The notes under the pieces are model-generated. The model saw only the letters and a list, made by a program, of their open reading frames with translations, searched no databases and had not been told where the DNA came from. Positions 55,558 to 64,000 of a DNA stretch of 64,000 nt are shown here, piece after piece. Position 1 is the stretch's first letter; every line of letters starts with the position of its first letter. Source of the DNA: Acinetobacter terrae (GTDB taxonomy: Bacteria > Pseudomonadota > Gammaproteobacteria > Pseudomonadales > Moraxellaceae); the NCBI RefSeq assembly GCF_013004375.1, contig NZ_JABERI010000022.1, positions 1-64,000 of the forward strand. The letters run 5' to 3'. The position numbers were made by a program, and so were the translations under genes.

Positions 55558-55922
55558 ATTTCCCCCTATTTTTAAGATTCTTTTTTTTAAAAGCTCATAC
55601 TTAAAGTTAAATATGAGCAATTTTTTGTAGTTTTTAGATGTTAAAGATCTGAGTTAAAACGACCTGCATAAAGAGACTTGTCCTCTAAGCACCTAGCATA
55701 ATTCGATTGTACTCTTAATAAATCAGCTGAATTCTATCGCAATAGCAGTACTATTGCCTTCAAGCAACAAAAAATCCTCATAGTTTTTTTGAATTTTTCT
55801 ATTTAATTTACATCTAGTTATCTTTATAAGTATAGATTATCACAATACTATCTATTACAGCCCCAATTTTTTATATTGACATTAAAAAAGCCTGACGAAT
55901 CAGGCTTTTTTAATTTTAATAA
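55558..55922. other. 365-bp gap between the two gcd genes
   Basis: Holds the terminator of copy 2 at 55884-55911, so copy 1 must have its own promoter, presumably in 55560-55860. AT-rich, no further structure recognised. Confidence 0.5.
55884..55911 (-). terminator. Terminator after gcd copy 2
   Basis: Perfect AAAAAAGCCTGA-CGAA-TCAGGCTTTTTT hairpin. The same sequence, one base changed, follows copy 1. Confidence 0.85.
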
Positions 55923-58331
55923 TTATTTTTTTTGATCTGGTAAAGCATACGCTACTAAATAGTCACCCATTTTAGTACCGAATGAACCATGACCACCTGC
56001 CATAATCACAATGTATTGTTTACCATTCGCTTCATAAGTCATTGGAGTTGCTTGGCCACCTGCCGGTAAACGACCTTCCCACAATTGATCACCGTTACTC
56101 ACATTGAAGGCACGGATATAGTTATCCTGAGTACCCGCAACGAACATGACGTTACCCGCGGTAGAAATTGAACCACCTAGACCAGGAACACCAATTTTAA
56201 GTGCTGGTAACTGGAACAGGTTTGGTAGGCTGTCACGGATTGTACCGATACGTTTTTTCCAAACCACGTCATGTGTATTGAGATCAACACCCGCTACGAA
56301 GCCCCAAGCCGGTTGTTTACAAGGTAAACCCAGTGGTGACAAGAATGCTTTAATTTCCACCCCGTAAGGCACGCCATACATCGGCTGAACACCCGCTTCC
56401 GTACCCGCACCTTTGGCAGTTTGTTTACGGTTTGGATCTGCAGGAATAAGTTTCGTCACAAATGGCAAACCAATTGGATTCATCACTGCAACTTGACGGT
56501 CTTGGTTGACAGACATACCGCCCCATTCAAACACCCCCAAGTTACCTGGGAACACTAAAGTACCGTTTTCAGAAGGTGGTGTATAAATACCATCATAGTT
56601 CAATGATTTGAAGTAAACACGACACATTAACTGGTCAAACATGGTTGCGCCCCACATTTGTTTATCCGTCAATTTATCTTGTGGTGCAAGATCGAAATCA
56701 GAGAACGGTTGAGTGGGTGAATAACGCTCACCTTTGGTTTGTGGACCACGTTTCACCGTTTGTGGAACTGGTTTCTCAGTAATCGGAACGATTGCTTCAC
56801 CTGTACGACGGTCTAAAACAAAGGCATTCCCTGTTTTAGTCAATACGTAGATTGCAGGCACGATGTTGCCAGATTTATCTTTGATGTCAGCTAAAGAAGG
56901 TTGTGATGGTACGTCCATATCCCACAAATCGTGATGTGTGGTTTGGAAGTCCCAAACTAATTTACCTGTAGATGCATTAAGTGCAAGCATTGAATTTGCA
57001 TAACGCTCAGCAAGCTCAGTACGATTACCCCCCCAGATATCCGGAGTGCCTACACCTGTTGGTACATATACGATGTCTAATTTTTCATCGTAAGCCAAAG
57101 GTGCCCAGGCATTTGGTGAGTTTTGAACATATTTTTGACCAGGAGCAGGTATTAGATTCGGATCTTCCGCGCCAGTATCAAATACCCAAAGCAGTTCACC
57201 GGTGTTTACATCATAACCACGGATCACACCAGAAGGTTCTTCTGTTGAGTAGTTATCTGTGGTTGAACCACCAATGATGATAGTTGTTCCGGTAATCACT
57301 GGAGGTGAAGTGGGTACATAACCACCTGGATACGGGAATGGCATGTCTTTTTGAAGATCGACTTCACCATTGTTACCAAAGTCGGTACAACGCTGACCAT
57401 TGTCTGCATTGATTGCAACAAGGCGGCCATCATTCACAGGAAGAATGACTTTACGTGGACAAAGTGTCGACGTTGAGCGTTTGCTTTCTAGACTTTTTGC
57501 GAATTGAACAGTGTTGTTCGCATCAAAATAAGAAACACCACGACAGGTTAAATGCTGGAAGGTGTTATCCGCTTTTAACTTCGGATCAAAACTCCATTTT
57601 TCCTTACCTGTGGCAGGATCAAGTGCAATCAAACGTTGATGTGTCGTACACATAAACATGTTATTGCCAATTTTAATTGGAGTGACCTGATTGGTGGTTT
57701 CGCCCGAGTCATTCTCAGTTTTCATTTCGCCAGTACGGAAAGTCCAGGCGACTTGTAAATCTTTAACGTTGTCGCTGTTAATTTGATTTAACGGAGAATA
57801 ACGCACACCCGCTTGAGTACGACCATAAGCAGGCCAATCTTCAGGAGCTACACCAGTAATGGCTTGCGCTTGTTTAGGCTGTGCAGTTTTAATTTCACCA
57901 TTAATTTCTTGTGGATCATTAAAAATTGAATAGATCATTACCACAATGGCAATGATCAAAGTGCCAGACAAGGCAATTTTACCTGTTTTAGCATCGTTGA
58001 TACCGCGAGAAATCGCAGGAATCAACAACCATAAACCCAGTAAACCCAAGATATCGAAACGTGGTGCAAGTGCCCAGAAGTCAGTACCTGCTTCCCAAAC
58101 ACCCCAAATGACCGTACCCAGCATTAATGCGGCATACACAAAAAATGCTTTCGAATTCGATTTCTTCAGAAGAATTGCAGTTACCAATAATAATAAACCG
58201 GCAACGATGTAATAAATTGAACCGCCTAGCACCGCTAGCCAGATACCGCCTATCAACAGGATTAACGCAAATATCGCCAAAATAATGACGCTAAATGTAC
58301 GCATTCCTGTTCCTGTAGATGGGTTACTCAT
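55923..58331 (-). CDS. gcd: Membrane PQQ-dependent glucose dehydrogenase (copy 2)
   Basis: 802 residues from MSNPSTGTGMRTF, with AAGGTGG upstream. It has the same architecture as copy 1: five membrane helices, then the PQQ propeller with THHDLWDMDVPSQP and LTKTGNAFVLDRR. The catalytic Asp and Lys are conserved. The two proteins are close along their whole length, with differences in the N-terminal tail, AIVPITEKPVPQ and the C-terminal blade. It is probably expressed separately from copy 1. Confidence 0.93.
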   Translation of the reverse strand: MSNPSTGTGMRTFSVIILAIFALILLIGGIWLAVLGGSIYYIVAGLLLLVTAILLKKSNSKAFFVYAALMLGTVIWGVWEAGTDFWALAPRFDILGLLGLWLLIPAISRGINDAKTGKIALSGTLIIAIVVMIYSIFNDPQEINGEIKTAQPKQAQAITGVAPEDWPAYGRTQAGVRYSPLNQINSDNVKDLQVAWTFRTGEMKTENDSGETTNQVTPIKIGNNMFMCTTHQRLIALDPATGKEKWSFDPKLKADNTFQHLTCRGVSYFDANNTVQFAKSLESKRSTSTLCPRKVILPVNDGRLVAINADNGQRCTDFGNNGEVDLQKDMPFPYPGGYVPTSPPVITGTTIIIGGSTTDNYSTEEPSGVIRGYDVNTGELLWVFDTGAEDPNLIPAPGQKYVQNSPNAWAPLAYDEKLDIVYVPTGVGTPDIWGGNRTELAERYANSMLALNASTGKLVWDFQTTHHDLWDMDVPSQPSLADIKDKSGNIVPAIYVLTKTGNAFVLDRRTGEAIVPITEKPVPQTVKRGPQTKGERYSPTQPFSDFDLAPQDKLTDKQMWGATMFDQLMCRVYFKSLNYDGIYTPPSENGTLVFPGNLGVFEWGGMSVNQDRQVAVMNPIGLPFVTKLIPADPNRKQTAKGAGTEAGVQPMYGVPYGVEIKAFLSPLGLPCKQPAWGFVAGVDLNTHDVVWKKRIGTIRDSLPNLFQLPALKIGVPGLGGSISTAGNVMFVAGTQDNYIRAFNVSNGDQLWEGRLPAGGQATPMTYEANGKQYIVIMAGGHGSFGTKMGDYLVAYALPDQKK

Positions 58332-58362
58332 ATGAACCACCTTAATCTTTGATTTTCAGTAT

Positions 58363-58402
58363 GGTTAATCAAAAAGATTCTTCATAACCCTTTTGATTAA
58401 CC
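58363..58402. promoter_or_regulatory. Inverted repeat upstream of gcd copy 2
   Basis: GGTTAATCAAAA (58363-58374) and TTTTGATTAACC (58391-58402) are perfect 12-bp arms with a 16-bp spacer, centred about 50 bp before the gcd ATG. The spacing fits a repressor or activator dimer site, or a 5'-leader hairpin. There is no counterpart before copy 1. Confidence 0.5.
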
Positions 58403-58434
58403 GTATGTACATCAGTTACAAAACGAGCCCCTTT

Positions 58435-58482
58435 AAAAAAAATTAGAGGTAATCACAGTTGGTGATGACCTCTAATTTTTTA
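58435..58482 (-). terminator. Terminator after the second oprB
   Basis: AAATTAGAGGT...ACCTCTAATTT stem extended by ATCAC/GTGAT, with U-tails both ways. It separates oprB from gcd copy 2. Confidence 0.85.
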
Positions 58483-58498
58483 AGACTCTGTATGAACC

Positions 58499-59764
58499 TT
58501 AGAATGCAGTTTGGAACTTGATTCCGCCAACCCAAGCATTTTCGCCGTTCTTATACGCGCCTACATGACGAATATATTGAACGTTTGGACGGATCGTTAA
58601 CCAATTGGTTGCATGTAAACCGTAGTAAATTTCTGCATCAATTTCTTCACTACGTTGATCATTCAGATCATCGTTCATGTTGATACGTGCAACACCGACT
58701 GCAATTTCATCTTTAGGACGTGAATCCATCGCGCCTTTATATACAAAACCGATGTTTTGCATATCGCTAACGTTGTTAGTTTCAGAATTATGAACAGTGA
58801 GATTCACAAAACCCGTTAAGCCACGAGAAGTGTCACCTTGATGTGCAGTCAGTTGTTGCTTCGCAACCACCCAACCACCTTGATGATGATCTGTTTCGGC
58901 TTTATTACTAATTACTTCTGCATCAGCAGTGCTGTAGTAATAACCTGCACGGTATTCACCCGGAAGTTTTTCAGTACCGACTTTCGGTGTCCAAACGATT
59001 TCTGCAGGAATAATTGCACCATGAGAACCATCAGTACTCAGGTTAAAGCCTTTGCCACGTTCTAAATTTTCAGGGTTGTATTCATATACACCGACTTGAG
59101 CATAGACTTCAGGCGTTACGTTGTATTTCACACGTGCAGCCCATTGGCTTACAGGCCAGTTGTACCATTGATCACCGACCCAGTTACCCACTTGTGAACC
59201 ACAAAGCGCCAGATTTTGGAAATCACAGTCAAAACTGTTGAAGTCTTCACCTTCACCAAAACGACCGACTTTCACATCTAATTTTTGCTCTAAGAATTTT
59301 TTCTTGATCCAAAAATCAGTTAAACGCCAAGTTTGACCACGGCCCCATACTTCTTGTACAGAACTTAAATGACCATTTTCCACACCCGTAGATTGGCCAT
59401 TTAAAGCATCAGAAGTGTTTGAAAGGTTACGACCGTTACGCTTAGTTACATTAATTTGGGCTTCAGTATCTTTCCAACCGGCAATCTTTTCTAAGTCTAA
59501 GTGCGCACCAATTACAAACTGGTCTGCGTATTCAGTTCCGTGACTTGATGCACGTTTTGCATCGAGCAAAGTTGCCATTTCACCAGTATAACCAAAGCTG
59601 AAATCGTAACCTTGTTTTTGCAATGCAGTACGCTGACCTTCCCAGTCACCGAACATCCACGGGCTTTCCGCGTTAAATGCATCACTTGCATGTGCTGCAG
59701 AAACACTAGATAAGAAAGCAGTTAATGCAACCGAAACTGCCAGGGCTTTGGGAGAAAAGTGCAT
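58499..59764 (-). CDS. OprB-family carbohydrate porin (second copy)
   Basis: 421 residues from MHFSPKALAV, which gives a normal signal peptide ending SAAHA. An ATG at 59776 is equally possible, since neither has a good ribosome site; the longer start at 59845 is unlikely. MFGDWEGQRTALQKQGYDF, EDFNSFDCDFQNLALC and YNPENLERGKGFNLSTDG are OprB features shared with the copy at 35894. Next to two gcd genes, it should admit glucose or other aldoses into the periplasm. A terminator separates it from gcd. Confidence 0.87.
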   Translation of the reverse strand: MHFSPKALAVSVALTAFLSSVSAAHASDAFNAESPWMFGDWEGQRTALQKQGYDFSFGYTGEMATLLDAKRASSHGTEYADQFVIGAHLDLEKIAGWKDTEAQINVTKRNGRNLSNTSDALNGQSTGVENGHLSSVQEVWGRGQTWRLTDFWIKKKFLEQKLDVKVGRFGEGEDFNSFDCDFQNLALCGSQVGNWVGDQWYNWPVSQWAARVKYNVTPEVYAQVGVYEYNPENLERGKGFNLSTDGSHGAIIPAEIVWTPKVGTEKLPGEYRAGYYYSTADAEVISNKAETDHHQGGWVVAKQQLTAHQGDTSRGLTGFVNLTVHNSETNNVSDMQNIGFVYKGAMDSRPKDEIAVGVARINMNDDLNDQRSEEIDAEIYYGLHATNWLTIRPNVQYIRHVGAYKNGENAWVGGIKFQTAF

Positions 59765-59904
59765 ATAAGAAACCATGATAATATTTATATGTATTTTGTA
59801 TATGTTACGCCTGTTTTTTGTGAAATTGGTCACTTTTTTCTTCACAATCTTTTATCCGGTTGATTAAATGTTTTTAACCGTTTGATAAAAAATAGAAAAA
59901 TCCA

Positions 59905-61023
59905 TCACCATTTCCCTTCCCCGAGTCGCTGTCCAGCGAAATTATAGACATTTTTTGATCGGGAGAACTTAATTGGACAGCTTAACTGTTGCTCTGTCTG
60001 TTCTGAATTTGTATCCAAAGGGATCTCGACTGTCCATTGTCGTTGTTGGGCAAGTTCCGAATCAAGTGCCTCATCCAAATACAGTACAGGTTCAACGCAA
60101 ACGTCTTGCGCTGCAAAAATTGCCTGCCACTCGACAAAAGCTTTGGATTTTATTTTGTCTTGAATGGCTTGCTTGACCAGTTGTCGATCTGACTCATCGA
60201 AAGAAGCGCCTTTTTCCAGAAGCACAGGAAGTTCCAAAATGGTGGCTAAACCAGACATAAATTGAGGTTCTAAACTCCCCACAGATAGGTAGCGGCCATC
60301 TTTGGTCTGATAGTAATCATAAAAAGTTCCGCCATTCAAATGCCCTTGTTCAGCATATTGTTTAGTTTTTCCTGCCAGTGATGCTGCTGCCGCCATATTA
60401 TTTAAGGTCACCACACAATCGGTCATCGAAATATCAATATATTGCCCCTGTCCACTGCGTTGCCGTTCAATCACTGCAGATAGAATTCCAATCACTGCAT
60501 GTAAAGAACCACCCGCAACATCTGCAATTTGAATGCCCATGGGCGGTGGACCACTGTCTTGCCGACCGCTATGTCCTGAAATTCCAGAAAGTGCGAGATA
60601 ATTGATGTCATGACCAGCTTTATCTTTATAGAGTCCGGTTTGCCCATAACCGGTAATGGAACAATAAATCAGTCGCGGATTAATTGCGGCAAGGCTTTGA
60701 TAATCCAAGCCAAGCCGTTGCATTACTCCGGGTCTGAACTGCTCAATCACAATGTCAAATTCAGAAATTTTCTGTTTAATGGAAGCAATATTTTCAGGAT
60801 CTTTTAAATCCAGCGCTATGGATTGTTTATTTCGATTCAAATAACTATGCGCAGTCGCTTGTCCATTGGCATAAGGTGGCAATAAACGGATTAAATCCGG
60901 ACGTGTTGGCGATTCCACATGAATAACCTCTGCACCCAAGTCAGCTAAATATAATGTAGCGAATGGTCCCGGCAAAAGCGTAGAAAAATCGAGAACTTTT
61001 AATCCTTTTAAAGCAGCTTCCAT
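59905..61023 (-). CDS. CaiB/BaiF family CoA transferase
   Basis: 372 residues. VLDFSTLLPGPFATLYLADLGAEVIHVE at the N-terminus, the GHDINYLALSGISGHSG segment with the catalytic Asp, and ADVAGGSLHAVIGILSAVIERQRSGQGQYIDISM are family signatures. Members move CoA between acids or racemise alpha-methylacyl-CoA. The divergent AraC gene and downstream thiolase/FadB-like genes suggest fatty or branched acid metabolism. Confidence 0.85.
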   Translation of the reverse strand: MEAALKGLKVLDFSTLLPGPFATLYLADLGAEVIHVESPTRPDLIRLLPPYANGQATAHSYLNRNKQSIALDLKDPENIASIKQKISEFDIVIEQFRPGVMQRLGLDYQSLAAINPRLIYCSITGYGQTGLYKDKAGHDINYLALSGISGHSGRQDSGPPPMGIQIADVAGGSLHAVIGILSAVIERQRSGQGQYIDISMTDCVVTLNNMAAAASLAGKTKQYAEQGHLNGGTFYDYYQTKDGRYLSVGSLEPQFMSGLATILELPVLLEKGASFDESDRQLVKQAIQDKIKSKAFVEWQAIFAAQDVCVEPVLYLDEALDSELAQQRQWTVEIPLDTNSEQTEQQLSCPIKFSRSKNVYNFAGQRLGEGKW

Positions 61024-61187
61024 GTTCTTTTTACTCTTTTATGTTGATTTTTTCCCCATATTAGAAATATAAATGCAACAAAACAATGTCATGTTCAGCC
61101 ATTTACCTTGATCATTTCGGCAATTTAATATGTAGATAAGGTAAAATATATATTGTAAATTGCCAACCAAACATTTTTTAGTGTCAT

Positions 61188-61241
61188 TTAGGTCAACTAC
61201 AAGTGAATATAAAATTAGGTCAACTACAAGTGAATATAAAA
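61188..61241. repeat. 27-bp tandem duplication over a start codon
   Basis: Positions 61188-61214 and 61215-61241 are identical. Each unit carries TTAGGTCAACTACAA, a GTG and the next codons. The unit length is a multiple of three, so both GTG codons are in frame with the AraC-type gene. Confidence 0.9.
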
Positions 61242-62276
61242 GATAAAGAAACTGATGACTTTAATATAAGTCGCGATACGATTAGTATCCACTTCGTGAA
61301 TGCGGCTTTAACAGGCGTAAAACGTCTAGGTATGGACGTCGAAACTTTATTGTCACATGTAGGCATTGAACCCGACTTATTACGTCAACCTAAAGCACGT
61401 ATTTCTCCTGAGCAATACACCCGATTTATTAAAATGTTATGGATGGTGACTCAAGACGAACATATGGGCTTTGATATACAGCCACGTCGCTTGGGCACTT
61501 TTGCCATTATGTGTCAGTTGATTATTCACGCGAAAACGCTAGGAGACGCTTTAGATCTTTCTGCACAATTCTATAAACTGTTTGGTGATGAATGGTCAGT
61601 GACTATAGAACGTGATAAACACGAAGCACGTCTGGTTCCTCATGTTCCCCAAAGCATGGATCCCGACCATTTCATTACCGAAAGTATGTTGATGATTTGG
61701 CACGGTTTAGCCTCTTGGCTAATTGAACGCCGTATTCCACTGGAACGTGTGCACTTCGGCTATCCACGCCCTGCTCATGCCGATGAATACGATGCCCTCT
61801 TCTTCGCACCGGTGATGCAGTTTGATGCAGCACGTACCGAAATTACGTTTGCAGCAGATTATCTGGATTTACCACTGCGTCAAACTGAAGAAAATCTGGA
61901 AGAATTCTTAAAAGCGGCACCGGCTCAATTACTGGTTAAATTCAAAAATACCAACTCTTTAACTTCACGTATTCGTGAAGTACTCAAAAGCCAAATTGGT
62001 GAAGAAATGCCAACCTTGAATGATGTGGCATCTATGCTGTACTTGTCGCCACAAACTTTACGTCGTCGTTTGGCTGCTGAAGGTAAAAGCTATCAAGGGG
62101 TTAAAGATGCATTACGCCGTGATGCTGCCATTCACCTTTTACTCAACCCGGGCTTAACCTTGGAAGATGTGGCACAACAAGTCGGTTTCAGTGAAACCAG
62201 TACCTTCCACCGTGCATTCAAGAAATGGACTGGAGTAACACCAGGATTGTATCGCCAATTACACGGCTATCATTAA
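61203..62276 (+). CDS. AraC-family transcriptional regulator
   Basis: 357 residues from the first GTG. An N-terminal ligand-binding domain of the Arabinose_bd/OruR type (DMDVETLLSHVGIEPDLLR-like, ISPEQYTRFIKMLW) and a C-terminal double helix-turn-helix (TLNDVASMLYLSPQTLRRRL and TLEDVAQQVGFSETSTFHRAFKKWTGVTPG) are intact. Because of the 27-bp duplication, a second start at 61230 would give a protein nine residues shorter. It is divergent from the CoA transferase gene, which it may control. Confidence 0.88.
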   Translation: MNIKLGQLQVNIKDKETDDFNISRDTISIHFVNAALTGVKRLGMDVETLLSHVGIEPDLLRQPKARISPEQYTRFIKMLWMVTQDEHMGFDIQPRRLGTFAIMCQLIIHAKTLGDALDLSAQFYKLFGDEWSVTIERDKHEARLVPHVPQSMDPDHFITESMLMIWHGLASWLIERRIPLERVHFGYPRPAHADEYDALFFAPVMQFDAARTEITFAADYLDLPLRQTEENLEEFLKAAPAQLLVKFKNTNSLTSRIREVLKSQIGEEMPTLNDVASMLYLSPQTLRRRLAAEGKSYQGVKDALRRDAAIHLLLNPGLTLEDVAQQVGFSETSTFHRAFKKWTGVTPGLYRQLHGYH

Positions 62277-62302
62277 TCTTTTAGATTCATTGCAGTTTCT
62301 CC

Positions 62303-62331
62303 GCCCAGACTAGTATGTCTGGGCTTTTTTT
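62303..62331 (+). terminator. Terminator after the AraC-type gene
   Basis: GCCCAGAC/GTCTGGGC stem, 6-nt loop, then seven T. Confidence 0.85.
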
Positions 62332-62441
62332 ATTGGCAAAAAAAGTCATTTGATCTGATCCGTTCTCGTCATTGCACTTCACAAATTAATCATTACACTC
62401 GAAAAGTATAACAATTTAAAAGTCATAACAAAGGAACAGCT

Positions 62442-63647
62442 ATGAGCGAAGCCTACATCATTGATGCCATTCGCACACCACGCGGAAAAGGAAAAAAAGA
62501 CGGTTCACTGCATCAAGTGAAACCGATCACCCTACTCACAACATTACTCAATGAACTGAAAGATCGTCACCAACTCGACACTTCTAAAGTCGATGACATT
62601 GTGCTGGGCTGTGTAACACCAATTGGTGATCAAGGGGCAGATATTGCCAAAACGGCAGCCATTGCTGCAGGTTGGGACAATGATGTGGCGGGTGTACAAA
62701 TCAACCGTTTCTGTGCATCAGGACTTGAAGCCGTGAATATGGCGGCCATGAAAGTCCGTTCGGGCTGGGAAGATATCGTGGTTGCCGGTGGTGTAGAGTC
62801 AATGTCTCGCGTACCGATGGGTTCAGATGGCGGTCCTTGGGCACTTGACCCTGAAACCAATATGGCATGCGACTTTATCCCTCAAGGGATTGGTGCAGAC
62901 CTGATTGCGACCATTGATGGTTATACGCGTTCAGATGTCGACACTTTTGCCGAAAACTCGCAAAAGAAAGCTGCCGCAGCGCAAGCCAAGGGTTATTTCA
63001 ATAAATCGATTGTGCCTGTAAAAGACAAAGCTGGCGTGACGATTTTAGCTCAAGACGAATTTATTAAACCGACCACCACTGCGGAAGGTTTAGCCAAGCT
63101 CAATCCAAGTTTTGCCATGATGGGACAAATGGGCTTCGATGCGATTGCCCTGCAAAAATATCCAGAAGTCGGGCAAATCAATCATGTGCATCATGCTGGG
63201 AATTCATCGGGCATTGTCGATGGTGCAGCAGTTGTTTTAATTGCTTCAGAAAAAGCGGTGAAAGAACAAGGTTTAAAACCACGTGCCAAAGTTTTAGCAA
63301 CGGCATTGGTTGGCTCTGATCCAACCATCATGCTGACCGGCCCTGCACCTGCAGCGCGTAAAGCCTTGGAAAAAGCCGGTCTAAGGATTGATGACATCGA
63401 CCTGTTTGAAGTCAACGAAGCCTTTGCCGCAGTGGTGATGCGCTTTATTACCGAACTCAAGGTTGATCCTGCCAAAGTCAATGTCAATGGTGGTGCAATT
63501 GCCATGGGACATCCACTGGGTGCGACCGGTGCAATGATTCTGGGAACGCTACTTGATGAACTGGAACGTCAGGGCAAAAAACGTGGTTTGGCCACGTTAT
63601 GTGTCGGTGGCGGTATGGGCATCGCAACCATTATTGAATTGGTATAA
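62442..63647 (+). CDS. Acetyl-CoA acyltransferase (FadA-type thiolase)
   Basis: 401 residues. Active-site Cys in [13 protein letters not shown] (about 91), [10 protein letters not shown], His in [12 protein letters not shown] and Cys in [12 protein letters not shown]. Compared with the 391-residue thiolase at 48746, it has the longer loop [20 protein letters not shown] typical of degradative thiolases. A FadB/FadJ-like gene follows 293 bp later, so a beta-oxidation pair is likely. AAAGGAACAGCT precedes the ATG. Confidence 0.9.
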   Translation: MSEAYIIDAIRTPRGKGKKDGSLHQVKPITLLTTLLNELKDRHQLDTSKVDDIVLGCVTPIGDQGADIAKTAAIAAGWDNDVAGVQINRFCASGLEAVNMAAMKVRSGWEDIVVAGGVESMSRVPMGSDGGPWALDPETNMACDFIPQGIGADLIATIDGYTRSDVDTFAENSQKKAAAAQAKGYFNKSIVPVKDKAGVTILAQDEFIKPTTTAEGLAKLNPSFAMMGQMGFDAIALQKYPEVGQINHVHHAGNSSGIVDGAAVVLIASEKAVKEQGLKPRAKVLATALVGSDPTIMLTGPAPAARKALEKAGLRIDDIDLFEVNEAFAAVVMRFITELKVDPAKVNVNGGAIAMGHPLGATGAMILGTLLDELERQGKKRGLATLCVGGGMGIATIIELV

Positions 63648-63787
63648 AGCTAGTCGATAAATAACCCTAAACTTTGATAGATGTAAAGCGTCATCCACAA
63701 CCTACCCTTCATTAGAAAAAAATGTTTCTGCGACGGCTAAGAAAAATGCAAAAGCTAAACAGGTTTCGTGGATGACAAATGGTTTTG

Positions 63788-63813
63788 CCTACTTTTGCCA
63801 AAACAAAAGTAGG
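63788..63813. repeat. CCTACTTTTG hairpin in the fadA-fadB gap
   Basis: Perfect 10-bp arms (CCTACTTTTG and CAAAAGTAGG) with a 6-nt loop. There is no T-run, so it is not a standard terminator. It looks like part of a small dispersed intergenic element. Confidence 0.55.
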
Positions 63814-63940
63814 TCGAACCGAAGGTTAAACCCTAAATTTAGATGAATTTGGAAAGACGCTGCTGTAATAGGAATTTCCAAAATTAGAGACAAAAAACTT
63901 CTTCCGAATTCATCTCATTATTATTTGGATAAAAAAATTT

Positions 63941-64000
63941 ATGAGCGCAATTCAATATGAAAAAAATGCGGACAATATCGTCATTTTAACCTTAGATTCT
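63941..64000 (+). CDS. FadB/FadJ-like enoyl-CoA hydratase/3-hydroxyacyl-CoA dehydrogenase (5' end)
   Basis: Only 20 codons are in the window: MSAIQYEKNADNIVILTLDS. The N-terminus has the pattern of a crotonase-fold opening strand, as in FadB-like multifunctional enzymes. The neighbouring thiolase supports beta-oxidation. The gene runs off the right edge. Confidence 0.55.
   Translation, partial: MSAIQYEKNADNIVILTLDS

Noticed and set aside
48746-63647. Recent duplication of the two thiolase genes
   Set aside because: Lengths, loops and motif contexts differ; they belong to different thiolase subgroups.

Overview
The window is a contiguous piece of an AT-rich gammaproteobacterial chromosome, almost certainly Acinetobacter (Moraxellaceae). 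The signs are the rpsL-rpsG-fusA-tuf order, a HemJ-type protoporphyrinogen oxidase, an Acinetobacter-style OmpA, membrane PQQ glucose dehydrogenases, a CysI/DUF934 pair and many short U-tailed terminators. No rRNA, tRNA, CRISPR array, complete insertion sequence or prophage was seen. The genus call rests on recognising protein families and was not checked by alignment.

Region by region: 0-3.6 kb holds the str operon (minus strand), with inverted repeats in its intergenic gaps. 3.7-7.2 kb holds an EcsC-family protein, fabB and hemJ. 7.2-12.3 kb is a D-alanine catabolic locus, dadA-alr-ridA-cycA, divergent from an Lrp-type regulator, with a good Lrp-box match at 11706-11720. 12.3-22.3 kb is a run of small housekeeping and poorly known genes: a HAD phosphatase, thiD, yegP-like, a CHMI-like tautomerase, yjdM, DUF488, SRPBCC, rraB, a DUF4041-like coiled-coil protein, a pseudouridine synthase, SIMPL, small membrane proteins and a 47-residue zinc ribbon. 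22.3-26.5 kb is an AT-rich islet with an MltR-domain protein and a PD-(D/E)XK-like protein. It is bounded by two copies of the 3' end and terminator of the adjacent 2-methyl-aconitate-type hydratase gene acnD.

27-33.7 kb carries a multicopper oxidase with a Pro/Ser/Asn/His-repeat linker, ygfZ, a Sel1-repeat protein, an AEC transporter and an old-yellow-enzyme oxidoreductase. 33.7-37.1 kb holds a TonB-dependent receptor closely resembling E. coli PqqU (YncD), the PQQ importer, directly downstream of an OprB-type sugar porin. 37.5-46.4 kb has mutM, a parvulin, mscL, typA, an NCS2 nucleobase permease, rsmC, lysP and an alpha/beta hydrolase. 46.5-52.8 kb has ompA, a FimT-like pseudopilin, a thiolase, a VOC protein and cysI-DUF934. 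53.1-59.8 kb has two tandem membrane PQQ-dependent glucose dehydrogenases (gcd), duplicated with their terminators, and a second OprB porin. 59.9-64 kb has a CaiB-type CoA transferase, an AraC-type regulator with a 27-bp in-frame duplication over its start codon, a second thiolase and the first 20 codons of a FadB/enoyl-CoA-hydratase-like gene.

The most connected theme is periplasmic sugar oxidation: two OprB porins, two Gcd enzymes and a PqqU-like cofactor receptor lie within 26 kb, and no PQQ biosynthesis genes are in the window. This suggests a strain that can collect PQQ from outside to activate Gcd. The most unusual structural feature is the acnD 3'-end duplication around the small nuclease-like gene.
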